Shown here in pieces: positions 43,893-56,317 of a stretch of 64,000 nucleotides of DNA. The first letter of the stretch is position 1; the number at the start of each line of letters is the position of its first letter. Under the pieces are notes generated by a model. It saw only the letters and a list, made by a program, of their open reading frames with translations, searched no databases and had not been told where the DNA came from. Position numbers and translations under genes: made by a program. This DNA is from Gigaspora rosea (Eukaryota; Glomeromycota; Glomeromycetes; Diversisporales; Gigasporaceae), in NCBI GenBank assembly GCA_003550325.1, contig QKWP01000626.1, positions 90,202 to 154,201 on the forward strand. The letters are read 5' to 3'.

Positions 43893-45257
43893 ATGAAAAA
43901 AGTTTACAATAATTCATCTACAAAACGTTCAATAAAAGCGCAATCCATGATGGTAAAGATCAAATTACCAATATTTTCAAAAAGAAATTCACAGGGTGTT
44001 TTAACTAGAGTTATCGAAGAAATATGTGATTTATACACTAAGGAGGTTATGAAAGGAAATTACAATGATTCAATTATTTATTCGATAGATCAACATATGA
44101 AAAATAGGCAGACAAAACCAGAAGAAATAATTAAATTATGTTTAAAGAACAAATCAAATCCTATTATTAAAACTAATTCTATTATTCAACATATTCTTGG
44201 AATGTGTTATGATTATGGAAAATGGGTTAAAAATGACTATCATCTAGCATTTATTCATTATCAAAAATCAGCCGAATTGGGAAACTTTAATGGAATGGCT
44301 GATGTCGGCCTTTGTTATCAACATGGAACTGGAGTTAAAAAAGACAATCATAAGTCATTCATTTATTGTCAAAAATCAGCAAATATGGAAGACCCATATG
44401 GAATCGAATCTCTTGGTAGTTGTTATCTTCATGGAATTGGTGTTGAAAAAGACATAAATAAAGCATTAATATATTATCGAAATTTAGCCGAAATTGGTCA
44501 TGTTATAGGTATGAACTGTCTTGGATCTTGTTATCTTCATGGAATTGGGGTTAAAAGGAATGAATACAAAGCATTTATTTATTATAAAAAGTCTGCTGAC
44601 ATGGGTAATGCTATGGGAATAGATAGCCTTGGATATTGTTATGAAAAAGGAATTGGAGTTGTAAAGGATGAACGTAAAGCATTCATTCTTTATAAAAAAT
44701 CTGCTGACCTGGGTAGTAGTTATGGAATGAATAGTATTGGATATTGTTACGGAAACGGAATTGGAGTAGAAAAGGATGAACAAAAAGCATTCATTTATTG
44801 TCAAAAATCTGCCGATTTGGGTGGAATGGAAGGTCTTGGTTATTGTTATTGTCGTGGAATTGGAGTTGAAAAGGATGAACATAAGGCATTTCTTTATTTT
44901 CAAAAATCTGCTAATATAGGTAATGTTACTGGAACTGAATGGCTAGGATATTGTTATCAAAATGGAATTGGAATTGGAAAGGACGAATCTAAAGCTTTCA
45001 TTTATTATCAAAAATCTGCTAATATGTATAGTTCTAGTGGGATGTACACTCTTGGAAATTTTTATTTAAATGGAATTGGAGTTGAAAAAGACGAACATAA
45101 AGCGTTCATTTATTATCAAAAATCAGCTGATATTGGGAATGCTCAAGGAATAAAGAAACTTGGAGATTGTTATCTTCATGGAATTGGAACTGATAAAGAT
45201 GAATATAAAGCATATTTTTATTATCAAAAACATTCTGATATGGCGCTAGCGAAATAA
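43893..45257 (+). CDS. Sel1-repeat protein, 10 repeats (unit A, block 2)
   Basis: 454 residues from ATG 43,893. The frame is open to 43,818, but the extra 25 codons lie in the conserved leader and the chosen start matches the 29,332 paralogue. Same architecture: family N-terminal region (VIEEICDLYTKE, KPEEIIKLCLKN) then 10 Sel1 repeats, with the same three-residue shortening in repeat 6 (SADLGGMEGLGYCY). Intact, single exon, no catalytic or targeting sequence. It differs from its sister by scattered substitutions, mostly within loops, and the reading frame is kept throughout, so selection has probably acted after duplication. Confidence 0.93.
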   Translation: MKKVYNNSSTKRSIKAQSMMVKIKLPIFSKRNSQGVLTRVIEEICDLYTKEVMKGNYNDSIIYSIDQHMKNRQTKPEEIIKLCLKNKSNPIIKTNSIIQHILGMCYDYGKWVKNDYHLAFIHYQKSAELGNFNGMADVGLCYQHGTGVKKDNHKSFIYCQKSANMEDPYGIESLGSCYLHGIGVEKDINKALIYYRNLAEIGHVIGMNCLGSCYLHGIGVKRNEYKAFIYYKKSADMGNAMGIDSLGYCYEKGIGVVKDERKAFILYKKSADLGSSYGMNSIGYCYGNGIGVEKDEQKAFIYCQKSADLGGMEGLGYCYCRGIGVEKDEHKAFLYFQKSANIGNVTGTEWLGYCYQNGIGIGKDESKAFIYYQKSANMYSSSGMYTLGNFYLNGIGVEKDEHKAFIYYQKSADIGNAQGIKKLGDCYLHGIGTDKDEYKAYFYYQKHSDMALAK

Positions 45258-46119
45258 GCAGTTTTGGACAATATTATTAACTGTTAATTGAAATAAATGG
45301 ATGTAATAAAATTTTTTTATCAATAACCTTTAAAAACGGATGGTTCATTCACAATATTCCGATTTGGATGTAGTTATATCATCGGGCAATTTGAAAAAAA
45401 TTAGATAATTTTGAAAAGCTAGTGAAACGAACATTCTTGAAAAAATTGATATAGTAATAGAATTTGAACAATAAAGATTCAAGGAAAACTAGTTTTAGAT
45501 ATCAACAGAAATCACAGTTTTTTATGTTTCTAACATACAGTAATTGCATTTTTTTTATCATGTGTAACTAAAAAAATATTAAAGATAATCAAAAAGTTTA
45601 TGTAATGCTTGATTTTTTATTTTCAAGTTTTAAATTTGATGCTAAATGAATGATTATAAATATATATATATATATATATTATTTTAAATTTTTTAAAATG
45701 ATTCATCTTAATATATAATACTTATTTTAATAGTTAAAAGCATGTTATGATACTAATTGTAAATATCAGTTATTTTTTGCAATGTTATGGAATAACATTT
45801 CTAAAAATTATTATTCCCATGTTTAAAATAATTTTATAAACAACCATTCGTTACATATTGCATATATTGATAAAATTTTTCAAAATATATTTGTTTACAC
45901 AATCCATATTATATCTATCTATTCAGTTAATTTATTTAATATTTAGTAAAGTCAACTACTCACATTTCTAACTTTAAATTATAATTTCCATAACCCATCC
46001 TGTCGAAACTGATAACATGTCAAATCTTATAAAAACTTTATTTTATCAACAGTCTGTTTCTGTTATATAAATCTCATAGTTTATAACGCTTTAAGCTGAT
46101 AACCTTTCAATACTGATAC

Positions 46120-46391
46120 AGCACAGGTTTTTTTTCGATTTTTAACAGTTGTCCTACCTTGATTAGCGCATCAGGGGTACGTCGAGTGTAATCCGGATTT
46201 GCATGAGGAGAGCATCTTCCTGCGTTGAGAATATAAAGCAAAATTTCCAATTATATTATATAATTGGAATTTTCTTTGTATTCTCAACGCAGAAAGATGC
46301 TCTCCTCATGCAAATCCGGGTTACACTCGACGTACCGCCGACGCACTAATCAAGGCAGGGCAGCTTTTAAAAATCGAACAAAACATGTGCT
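46120..46391. mobile_element. Palindromic MITE, 9-bp TSD, with an empty-site paralogue in the window
   Basis: Ends AGCACAGGTTTTTTTTCG and the inverse of AGCACATGTTTTGTTCG. Arms contain GAGGAGAGCATCTTCCTGCG and its near-complement. TACTGATAC at 46,111-46,119 and 46,392-46,400 is a perfect TSD. The duplicated block at 31,582-31,590 has a single TATTGATAC in the same context with no element. Confidence 0.93.
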
Positions 46392-46849
46392 TACTGATAC
46401 AAAATCTGTCCACCCACATATCAGTTTTGGTAGGCCCAACTATATATAAACTTTAATAAACCTAGGCTTGCACAAACAACAGCACTCTCATTTCAACCCA
46501 TTTACTAATTTATCTATAATACACTAATTTAGGTTCGCTTTTTTTTTTGTTTGAAGCTATAAATATTTTACAAATATTTATTTGAGCCAAATAATCTGAA
46601 TGAGTTCAACGATTTTCTCTCGTTAATTGTCGTTATATTACAAATAATACACGTTAAATATTATAAAATCAATCACGAGGAAATATTCTATGATATTTCC
46701 TCTTTCATCACAAAGTTTGCCAAAATACTCAGAATTGTTTGCCAAGTATTTGTTAAATATTTGGTAAATACTTATTGGTCCTAAGGTATGATGGATATAA
46801 TTATTTAAAGTATTTAAAAAATATTTAAAAATTAAATATATTATAAATT

Positions 46850-47120
46850 TAAAAATTAAATATATTATAAATATAAAATTTAATATTATTTAAAATTTAA
46901 AGTACTTTAAAAATATTTAAAAATTAAATATATTATAAATTATTATTTAAAATTTAAATATATAAATATAAAATTTATATTATCTAAAATTTAAAGTACT
47001 TTAATGATATTTAAAAATTAAAAATACTATAAATTATTATTTAAAATTTAAAGTACTTTAATGATATTTAAAAATTAAAAATACTATAAATTATTATTTA
47101 AAATTTAAAGTACTTTATAA
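46850..47120. repeat. AT-rich tandem repeat
   Basis: Units of about 60 bp containing TTTAAAGTACTTTAATGATA and AAATACTATAAATTATTA, repeated three to four times, grading into simpler TATTTAAAATT sequence. Confidence 0.75.
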
Positions 47121-47318
47121 TATTAAATTTTAGTACTTATTTAATATTGCTATTTAATAAATCTAGGTTAACGTAGTAGCGTAGTACAACTTTAGATCTT
47201 TATACTCATACGTATATTTAATAGCCAGATTTATTTGCTTATCATATGCATGCTACATATGTTCGATGTAATCAATCACCAAAAATGCTGTGACGAGATA
47301 CGGAATAGTTGCAGCATA

Positions 47319-48107
47319 CAGTTGAAGTCAAAAGTATCCCATCTCCTGTAAATTTTCAAATTAGAAAGCTATAGCCTTGAAATTTTTACAGTAAATAATA
47401 AACAATAAACACTAATTAGTGTTTTTTTTTTTATTTAATTGCCACAACAAAAGATAGATGAGAACCAAAGTTTTGTCAATTTTTTATCAAAATAATTGAA
47501 ATTAATTAAAAATCAATAAAAAATCAGGATTATATTCAAAAATTCCAAAAATTTAGTATGTTAAAATTAATCATTTTTATAGTTATTAAAAAAATTTTGA
47601 GCTAATTTGATGAAGTAGCTGTTGAGAAATTAAGTTTTGAAGTCATTTTATATGTATGCTAAAAAAATTAGCTACGTGACTAGGTTTTTTTAATTTTAAC
47701 ATAGAAATTAAATTAATTTCTATAATAAAATTAAAAACCTAGTCGCATAGCCAATTTTTTTAACATACATATAAAACGACTTCAAAAATTAATTTCTCAA
47801 CAACTATCTCATCAAATTAGCTCAAATTTTTTATAATAGCTATAAAAATGATTAAATTTTAACATATTAATCATTGGAAATTTTTAATATAATCCTGATT
47901 TTTTCTTGATTTTTAATTAAATTCAATTATTTTGATCAAAAAATTGACCAAAATTTTAGTTCTCATCTAACTTTTGTTGTGGTGATTAAAAAGTTATAAA
48001 AAAATCACTGATCAGCATTTATTGTTTATAATTTACTGTGAAAGTTTCAAGACTGTAGTTTTTTAATTTAAAAAGCTACAGAGAGTGGATACTTTTGAAT
48101 CTAACTG
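47319..48107. mobile_element. 789-bp Tc1/mariner-type foldback element, TA TSD
   Basis: Nearly the whole element is one palindrome: arms of about 370 bp, centre near 47,710 (CTAGGTTTTTTTAATTTTA and complement). Ends CAGTTGAAGTCAAAAGTATC and the inverse of CAGTTAGATTCAAAAGTATC, flanked by TA at 47,317-47,318 and 48,108-48,109. Non-coding. Confidence 0.85.
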
Positions 48108-49054
48108 TATATAATTATCATTAATTATTCTTAAAAAAACTTAGTGTGTCAGCAGAGAAAAAAAAAATCTACAAATTGATGGCTGATAAAAATAACATAA
48201 AAATTGTATTTCAAATAATAAGAATTTTATATAGAAGCCAAAAACCATATGTATGCTATACTGCGCCATGTGGTGCTCATAATGCTTCTGTTAAATGATC
48301 GACTACATATAAATGATATAAAGTTTATTGCTTTTACATATCTCAGATATTTCGGCATTAATATTAAATATATTAATATTTCTGCAGTTTAACAACGAGC
48401 AAAACATGATATCAAATTTTTGACTATATAATATAATATATGTAATATACTTCAAATGTTTAAATGATTAAAGACATAAGTTTAAAGGCCGTTGTTGTAA
48501 AAACTCATTTTGTAATAAATTTTAACAGCAAATAATTCTCGATCATGATTGGCTAATTTTTGGGTCAAACCAAATCGGTGGATATGATAAAACTAATATG
48601 GCCGACCTAATTATTTTTATACATATATGTATACTATATACGCTTTTGTTTTAAACAAATATGTATACTATACGCTTTTCTATTTTTATTGGTCCTACGA
48701 AACGTCTTTCATGGCGTTAACTGTACATTTATATGCAATGCCTGCGGTATTATTATATGTGCGTAGCTACACAGTGGTCCCGTGAAATATGCACCAATCA
48801 GCCTCCTTCTAATAATCGACTAATCGACTCCAATAAGATTTTTTTTTTTATTAAAAAAAAACCTGCCAAATAACTCAAAAATTTTGTCGATGAAACTACT
48901 TATTGTATACTAACTCAATATGAAATTCTGACATAATGTAAACCCCTATTTAGGTCATAACTCTAACTCAAAATAAAGCTTATTACTTTAAAATATTGCA
49001 CATATTTGATTGTTTTGTTCATTTCTCACGCATTATAATAGTACAAAATATTTG

Positions 49055-49178
49055 TGTAACAAGCAATACTATATAATTCATTTGTCAATCATTGTACTGT
49101 ATGTACAGTACATATTTTCATTTCGAATTATACGAACGCTCTTGAGTTACCATACTTATTTAAATTTAATAATATATC
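49055..49178 (+). promoter_or_regulatory. Sel1 upstream module, unit B type
   Basis: GTGTAACAAGCAATACTATA, ATTCATTTGTCAATCATTG, then TCGAATTATACGAACGCTCT before ATG 49,179. The broken unit B at 32,287 has the same order, and 7,216-8,706 and 54,032 have weaker versions. Confidence 0.55.
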
Positions 49179-50369
49179 ATGTCAAACGAAAAAAGCTTGT
49201 TAAACAACAATTTATTTACAGAACTTTCAATAAAGAAAACAATTTATGATGATAAAAATCAAATTGTTAATAATAATACAAAACGAGCAGATTTATCATT
49301 AAATGATTCACAGGATTTACTAAATAGAGTTGTCGAAGAATTATGTGATTTATATAATAAAGAAGCTTTGAAAGCAAATTATAATGATTCAGTTATTTAT
49401 TCGATAGATAAGCATATGAAAAATAAGCATCAAAAGCCAGAAGAAATAATTAATTTATGTTTAAATAATAAAACAAATCCTATTATTCAAAATAATTCAA
49501 TAATTCAACATATTCTTGGAATGTGTTATCGTCGTGGAAAATGGACTAAAAGTGATAATTATTTAGCTTTTATTCATTATCAAAAATCAGCTGAATTGGG
49601 AAATTCTAATGGAATGTGTGATGTTGGCCATTCTTATAAACGTGGAATTGGAGTTGAAAAAGATAATTATAAAGCTTTCAATTATTATCAAAAATCATCA
49701 GATATGAATGATCCTTTTGGAATTAAATCTCTTGGTGATTGTTATAGAGAAGGAATTGGAGTTAAAAAAGACATTAATAAGGCATTGATTTATTATAGAA
49801 AATCAGCCGAAATGGGTCATGCTATGGGAATGAACAGTCTTGGACATAGTTATCGAAACGGAATTGGAGTTGATAAAGATGAACATAAGGCATTTATTTA
49901 TTATCAAAAATCAGCTGATATGGGTAATGCTCGTGGTATAAAAAATCTTGGGCATTGTTATCGAGATGGAATTGGAATTGAAAAAGATGAGCATAAGGCA
50001 TTGATTTGTTTTCAAAAATCTGCTGATATGGGTGATGCTAGTGGAATAAACTGGCTTGGATATTGTTATAAACATGGAATTAAAGTTGAAAAGAACAAAA
50101 ATAAAGCGTTCTCTTATTATCAAAAATCTGCAGATATGGGTAGTTCTAGTGGAATGTATTATCTTGGAGAATGTTATCGAAATGGAACTGGAGTTGAAAA
50201 GAACGAACATAAAGCGTTCATTTGTTATCAAAAATCCGCCGATATGGGTAATTTTAACGGAATAAGGAGGCTTGGATATTATTATTTTCATGGAATTGGT
50301 GTTGATAAGGATGAATATAAAGCATATATTTATTATCAGAAGCATGCTGATATGTCCCTTGTAAAATGA
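49179..50369 (+). CDS. Sel1-repeat protein, 8 repeats (unit B, block 2)
   Basis: 396 residues, single exon, start MSNEKSLLNNN. Family N-terminal region (VVEELCDLYNKE, KPEEIINLCLNN, IIQHILGMCYRRGKW) at residues about 48-120, then 8 Sel1 repeats, the fewest among the intact copies here. The open frame at 49,010-49,249 overlaps its start in another frame and is not a gene. Likely the intact counterpart of the broken copy at 32,287. No targeting sequence or catalytic domain. Confidence 0.93.
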   Translation: MSNEKSLLNNNLFTELSIKKTIYDDKNQIVNNNTKRADLSLNDSQDLLNRVVEELCDLYNKEALKANYNDSVIYSIDKHMKNKHQKPEEIINLCLNNKTNPIIQNNSIIQHILGMCYRRGKWTKSDNYLAFIHYQKSAELGNSNGMCDVGHSYKRGIGVEKDNYKAFNYYQKSSDMNDPFGIKSLGDCYREGIGVKKDINKALIYYRKSAEMGHAMGMNSLGHSYRNGIGVDKDEHKAFIYYQKSADMGNARGIKNLGHCYRDGIGIEKDEHKALICFQKSADMGDASGINWLGYCYKHGIKVEKNKNKAFSYYQKSADMGSSSGMYYLGECYRNGTGVEKNEHKAFICYQKSADMGNFNGIRRLGYYYFHGIGVDKDEYKAYIYYQKHADMSLVK

Positions 50370-50976
50370 GCAGTCTTGGGTATGAAAGTGGAATTGGAAT
50401 TGGTATAAATAGATGTAATGAATTCTTTTTTTGCCAAATATCAGCAGAAATGAACTATTCAGTTGAAATATTTTAATTTGGATATAATTATATGCGTGAA
50501 ATTGAAATTTGATAATTCAAAAACTTGATAATTTTGGGAAACTTGTGAAATGAACTTTTTTGAATTTTGTAAAATTCAAACCACTAATGACAGAGAAAGT
50601 TAGTCTTCAATATAAATAGCAATCTCAATTTTTCTGTGTTTTTCTAACGTGCTTTTATTATATAATATTCCCAATTTACGCTCCTGACTATATAACTCGC
50701 TCATAAACCTAACGAATTGAATAGCGGAATTTTTTTTTTAATTTTATTTAACCCCAATTTAAGCTTTTAAATTAAGTTTTAATTCTCAATTTTACATATA
50801 TATATACCTTTAACCTAACCGTAATTTTTAAATTTAAATTTGATTTGAAAATTAAAAAAATTTAAAAATTTTATAAATTAGGTGGTGATTTAATTACAAC
50901 TCAAATTACTTTATCATTATTAATTAGCTTATTTGTTGCTCTTTTTTTTAAATTTTAAATTTAATAAAATAAGCAA

Positions 50977-51100
50977 CACCGCCTATTTTTCACTATGGAA
51001 AATTGCTATTTTCACTGACCATAATTTATCAAATGATATCCGTTATATAATTTTAAGTAATGGTGAAAATAGCAATTTTCCATGGTGGAAATAGGCGTTC
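50977..51100. mobile_element. Palindromic MITE
   Basis: Inverted arms ACACCGCCTATTTTTCAC / GTGGAAATAGGCGTT and GAAAATTGCTATTTTCAC / GTGAAAATAGCAATTTTC, about 45 bp each. Non-coding. Confidence 0.75.
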
Positions 51101-51296
51101 CTTAAAAATATTCAAACATTAAATCTAATAAAAATTTAGATACAAAGAGACCACAAAATACTAATCGATATTAATTGAGCTCAAAGCTGAAATTTATGTG
51201 TTTCTATTTGTAGATATTTAATTACTAAGGCTGTTATATGCAAAAATAGCCTTTTCAATGCATGGCACCCATATTTGAAGCTTAATTTCGCAAGTT

Positions 51297-51674
51297 CATA
51301 TCGGCCGAATTGTTTTGACCCCAAAATTGACCAATCATGATCGAGGATTATCAAAAAAATTTTACACGAAAATTTATTACAAAGCCATAAATTGAAAATT
51401 AGCTTCCGAATTTACCCTTGATAGTTACCAACTCATCAAACAATTCCCAACGCCCGAGCTTTTCAACAAACGGTAAAAGCACTTCTTTCTACGGCTTAGC
51501 ATAGCTCTTTTATTGAGTTTTATTGTTTTTTTTTTAACTTGTCTAGACGTCAAAAAAAACTCTTTTGTTAGTTGTAACAAGAGCTTGTTTGTTAATTTTT
51601 CAACGACACTTGGGACAAATTTTTGTGTAACAGTTTATCGAAAAAAGGCCCAAAAAATCAAATCAGCCGATATG
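51297..51674. mobile_element. MITE with CATATCGGCCGAATTG ends, copy 2
   Basis: CATATCGGCCGAATTGTTTT and the inverse AAAAATCAAATCAGCCGATATG-type end. Homologous along its length to 32,722-33,184 (shared TTTTGACCCCAAAATT and TTCTACGGCTTAG boxes). Non-coding. Confidence 0.72.
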
Positions 51675-52440
51675 TAATGTGAATAAATAAATCCTAGTTT
51701 TTATTGGCATCAACATAGTTTCTGGATACATACTCATTGTTATATTTGGCATATCATATTGTAGTATATTTATTAAATAATAAGCCAATATTCCTGTGTA
51801 ATGTATTTTGTAAAGTGATGTATAAATAATATGACAGATAAGTATAAAAAACTTTTCTGTCATGCTATTAATTAATGCATTAATATAACCAGTTTAATTT
51901 CATGGATATAGTTAACACTCTAAATACCTTTTATTTATTTCATTCGCATTTAAATATATTTAATTATATATGTATTCGGAAATATTAATGGATTAAACAG
52001 TAACGCAGTATGCTGTACATATTATGGTGATAGTATGGTGATATACAATGATTTTTTATTCATTTTTAAAGAATTCAATGAGATCACAGTAACTATTGAT
52101 ACTTGATAACAATGAAATTTAACAAAAATACTCCAAGTGTTAGGGACTATCACATCTACAATTGATGTCATATGATTTAATTTCGAACACAGAAATTAGA
52201 ATGTTGGCTAATAATGGCAAAGACTTTCTCGATTCATTTAAGTAATTACATTGTTGATTAGTCTTGTAAAATTCAACATTTAACTTTTACTTAAAACCAG
52301 GATTACAGTAATCTAATCTTATCTATTTTATTTATTTTATCCAAAAGAATATAAAGTGCGGGGATTTTTCCATTATGCCAAGATACGACAGTTTTACAAT
52401 TTTTACATGAAATTTGAGCAAAGTCGTCAGTCATACAAAT

Positions 52441-52646
52441 TTATTGCACGGGTCTTATGTGACAACCCGTGCTTTTTTCATTTACTTATTGGCACGGGAT
52501 TGTTACGTCAGACACCGTGCAATAAGATAGTTATTGTATGGGTATACTGAATAACCAGTTACACACGGGTTCATATTTAAATCCCGTGCCTTCGGCACGG
52601 AATATGAACCCGTGTATAACTAGGTTATTCATACAATAACTATAAA
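52441..52646. mobile_element. Composite double-hairpin repeat, copy 2
   Basis: TTATTGCACGGGTC...CCGTGCAATAA followed by ATAGTTATTGTATGGGT...CATACAATAACTATA. The inner hairpin CCCGTGCCTTCGGCACGG is perfect. Same arrangement as 27,165-27,341 but with the second hairpin more complete. Confidence 0.78.
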
Positions 52647-53663
52647 ATACATATCTGATATGTGTACACGTATGACAGTACAGTACTTGAATCTCTAAAT
52701 TTAAGGCTAGATTCGGAAATTTGTAATCTCCTATAGGGTGGTATACGATAAAAAATAATAAATTCATTGGTCAATAAAAATTTGTGAAAGGTAAAACTAA
52801 ATTAATTACTAATTTGAATTTGGATCCTATGAAAATTTGATGCGCCCTATCTTGCATGACGGTTTCATCAAGTACGTATTTTTTAATAGACTAATTGACA
52901 AAAGTCGAAACTTAACCCATGTCGAATGACAATCCAATAACGGACGGTAAGGTCTAGGCTTTCATGATTTTCATAAATAGACAAATACGCTTATGTGAAG
53001 TTAATCTTTTTAATTGTGTTGTCCTATCTACACATTTTGAAATTTATTTGACATTATTCGATTAAGGCTTTAACTTCATTATGATATCCGAATCGTCTAT
53101 GGCGGAAAAATAATCAATAAAACTGCCAAATTCAGATTCGTTTAATGTAAAAACTAAAAGTTAACTATCCTATAAACATTTTTTGAACAGTTAATTTTTT
53201 TTTTTTTTATAACAAATATGATTTGATAAAAAAAAAGGTTCGTTGCTAATTACAAATTACCAACAATACTTTAAAGAATTAGTAGATTTACCGCAAAATG
53301 AAAAATATACCTAAAGTTAATTATAAAAACCATTGAAAAGGAGTTAACTATAGTTTAATACTGTACTTTATTAGCCGAATTTATTTGTCAAGAATTTCAC
53401 ATCGATGTCAGAAATTTTCATCAAAGGTTCTTCAAATTAATATCTTTCATCGTTCAAATTTAATTATAGTTTGGTATCTAATATGGTTAGAGTATAAGTT
53501 GATTTAATTGTGAATCGTCATGTGCAACAATATCAACTATCCATAATTAAATGACAATTGGTACGTACTATGCAATGTTAATCTATGAAGTATAAATGCG
53601 ACACGAATCATCGTTATCCGTTATCAATATGACACATTATGACAGAACCAAGCCATTAAATAC

Positions 53664-53766
53664 GGTACTGGAGTTCGGAACCGGTTTAATTTTCTTATAC
53701 TAAAATCAAATGAATCCAATTTTAATAAAATAAAAAATAAAACCGGCTTCGAACTTATTTAGTACC
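53664..53766. mobile_element. Palindromic MITE with GGAACCGGTTTAATTTT arms
   Basis: GGTACTGGAGTTCGGAACCGG and the inverse of GGTACTAAATAAGTTCGAAG bound inverted arms. Related to 26,877-26,991. Non-coding. Confidence 0.65.
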
Positions 53767-54031
53767 CTAATGACAAATATAGAGGTCTTTTAAAATTTAT
53801 ATGTGTCACGTGATATTTAATTTACAAGTCGATTAGATGCTATTGGCCTTTAGAATTTCAATTTTTTTTTTGTAGTCACGTTACCACAATTATTAGCGCA
53901 CCGCCAAATAGTAACCAAATACGGAAAGCTGACAAATCGACAAAAATTAGTATAGATATTCGTGTAACAAGTACTTAAGTATATATTTCCGTCAATCATT
54001 ATTCACTCTTTACGTACTTTAATCACATATC

Positions 54032-55000
54032 ATGTCAAATAAAAAGAACTTTTACAATAATCCATCTAAAGAACATTCAATAAAAAGCACTATTTATAAT
54101 GTTAAAGATCAAGTTATTAATAGTTCAAACCGAGAAGATTTGTCATCATATGATTCACAAATTTTCTAAACAGAGTTGTTGAAGAATTATGTGATTTATA
54201 TAATAAAGAAGTTATGAAAGAAAATTATAATTCCTCAATTCTTTATTCGATAGGACAACATATGGCAAATAAGCAACAAAAACCAGAAGAAATAATCAAT
54301 TTATGTTTAAAAAATCAAACTAATCCTATTATTCAAAATAATTCTATAATTCAACATATTCTTGGAATGTGTTATCGTCGTGGAAAATGGATTAAAAATG
54401 ATAATCATTTAGCATTTAGTCATTATCAAAAATCTGCTGAATTAGGAAATTCTAATGGAATGGCTGATGTCGGCATTTGTTATAAACATGGAACAGGAAT
54501 TGAAAAAAAACGATCATAAAGCATTCATTTATTTTCAAAAATCTGCTGATATGGGTGATCCATTTGGAATCGAATCTCTTGGTAAATGCTATCGTGATGG
54601 AATTGGAGTTAAAAAGATATCAATATGGCATTAAATTATTATAGAAAATTAGCAGAAATGGGTCATGCTATAGGAATGAATTGTCTTGGATATTGTTATC
54701 GAAACGGAATTGGTGTTGAAAAGGATGAACATAAGGCATTCATTTATTATCAAAAATCGGCCGATATGGATAATGCTTATGGAATGAACAATCTTGGGGA
54801 TTGTTATCTTTATGGAATTGGTGTCGTAAAGAATGAACATAAGACATCCATTTATTATCTTAAATCTGCTAATATGGGTAATGTTAGCAAAATAAAAAAA
54901 ACTTGGTTTTTGGTATCTTCATGGAATTGGTGTTAAAAAGGATGAATATAAAGCATATATTTATTACAAAAAATATGCTAATATGACGCTAATAAAATAA
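54032..55000 (+). pseudogene. Broken Sel1-repeat gene
   Basis: Starts MSNKKNFYNNPSKEHSIKS. The family N-terminal region (VVEELCDLYNKE, KPEEIINLCLKN, IIQHILGMCYRRGKW) and about seven Sel1 repeats are recognisable to the stop at 55,000. Four frame changes are visible: the lost GA in SQDFLN (about 54,155), an extra A in an A8 run (about 54,510), a missing base at KKDIN (about 54,616) and an extra A near 54,897. Divergence is low and there are few breaks, so inactivation is recent compared with the 32,287 copy. Confidence 0.9.
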
Positions 55001-56317
55001 AAGTAGCTTTGGAAATTATTATCAAATTTAGAGAAGAAATGATTAGATATAATGAAATTCTTTTTTAACAAAAATCTGCAATATTTCAATTTGGATAATA
55101 TTCATCTATTATAATTTTAGGAAGTTAGTGAAATAAACTTTCTTGAAAATTTTACAATAAATTACTCAGAAAATTAGTTTACGATATTAACAGCAATGTC
55201 ACAATTGTTCAATGTTTTACATAATGTAATTACATGTATGCTAACCATTAAAAGTATTGATAACTTGTCCTTTTTGTTATATATCTCGTCTATATGATTA
55301 ACTAATGGAATAACAGAATATTTGTAATCTCCCGTATTTGAAGGTTTTTAGTTCACAATTTTACATATAGGCTGTTGTCCAATAGGAATCAAGCAAATTA
55401 GCATTTAAAAAAAATCAATGCCTTAACTTTCACAGTTCATGTCTTGATGAATTTCGAAGCTATTATCATCATTTAATAGTTAAAAGAAACTTAAGACCTA
55501 AGGTTTTATTTGATTACTAAATGATGATAATTGCTTTGAAATCATCAAGATATGAGCGATGAAAGTTAAGGAATTGATTTTTTGAAAATTATTAATCTAC
55601 ATGATTTCTATTGATTAAGTCCATATCAGATATATATTTTGTACGTCGAAATCGAATTTTATGGATTTCGAATCAACTTGAGCTTTTGTCAGAAGAAGCG
55701 GAGGATACACATTGTTTGATCGACAATGTCACATGAGTTTGTCTGTTTGCTTCTGCAATGCTACCTCCGATACTAGCCCTGAAATTTAATTTCCCTTAAA
55801 TTTACCGGTTTCCTCTGCATAATTTATATCTAATTATGTTCAATTATTATTTTTAGTTCTTACCACTTTTGTTCATTTTAATATTGTTACCTAGCTTAAA
55901 ATTATTTCTTACCGATATCCCGTGCAGATCAGCTACAATATGGTGCACCTAAATTTTATATGTAAAATTTAGGAAATTTTTGTTTTCTGGGTTTATTTAA
56001 TAATAAAAAATCTGTCAATTTAATTTCTGGTTATCATTTGCGACTTCTCTGGCATTTGAAGGTTCTTTTTATAAAATTTCAAGGGTGGTTTATAATAAAA
56101 TGGAAAATAAACTTGGTTGTAAAGTTAGCCTATTTTTTTATGGTTTTTACTGTTTGTTTATAAGTAATGCATATCATTTTACCAAAATAAGGGGGTGGCT
56201 AAAGCCAGGTACAGATCACTTGATTACTGGGTAATTACAGGATACCAAAATTTTTTAAATGCATAGCTTATTTTTATAATTGTTATAACAATTTCATATT
56301 CATTTTATTAAAAGCAG
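55001..56317. other. Gene-free spacer
   Basis: Sel1 3' flank, one palindromic MITE (55,365-55,626), then sequence without recognisable genes. A fragment of the GTTAAAGCCAGGTACC family lies near 56,200 (GGTGGCTAAAGCCAGGTAC). Confidence 0.55.
55365..55626. mobile_element. Palindromic MITE, copy 1 of two
   Basis: Inverted arms containing ATCAATGCCTTAACTTTCA and its near-complement, ends ATATAGGCTG / AGTCCATAT. Homologous to 59,441-59,705 but more degenerate. Non-coding. Confidence 0.7.

Larger units (their letters stand above)
45258..49178. other. Gene-free spacer between units A and B of block 2
   Basis: 45,258-46,700 is the duplicated 3' flank shared with 30,697-31,870, broken by one MITE. 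46,720-47,160 is AT-rich with tandem repeats. A foldback element follows. 48,120-48,480 shows nothing. 48,495-48,592 is a reversed fragment of the MITE at 51,297. 48,915-49,178 is the duplicated leader of unit B. Confidence 0.65.
50370..54031. other. Gene-free spacer with MITEs
   Basis: 50,370-50,640 is Sel1 3' flank. The elements at 50,977, 51,297, 52,441 and 53,664 are listed separately. 51,700-52,430 and 52,650-53,640 hold only short frames without motifs. 53,900-54,031 is the degenerate Sel1 leader. Confidence 0.55.

Noticed and set aside
46264-46449. 61-codon plus-strand frame
   Set aside because: Lies in one arm of the MITE at 46,120-46,391 and runs across its boundary.
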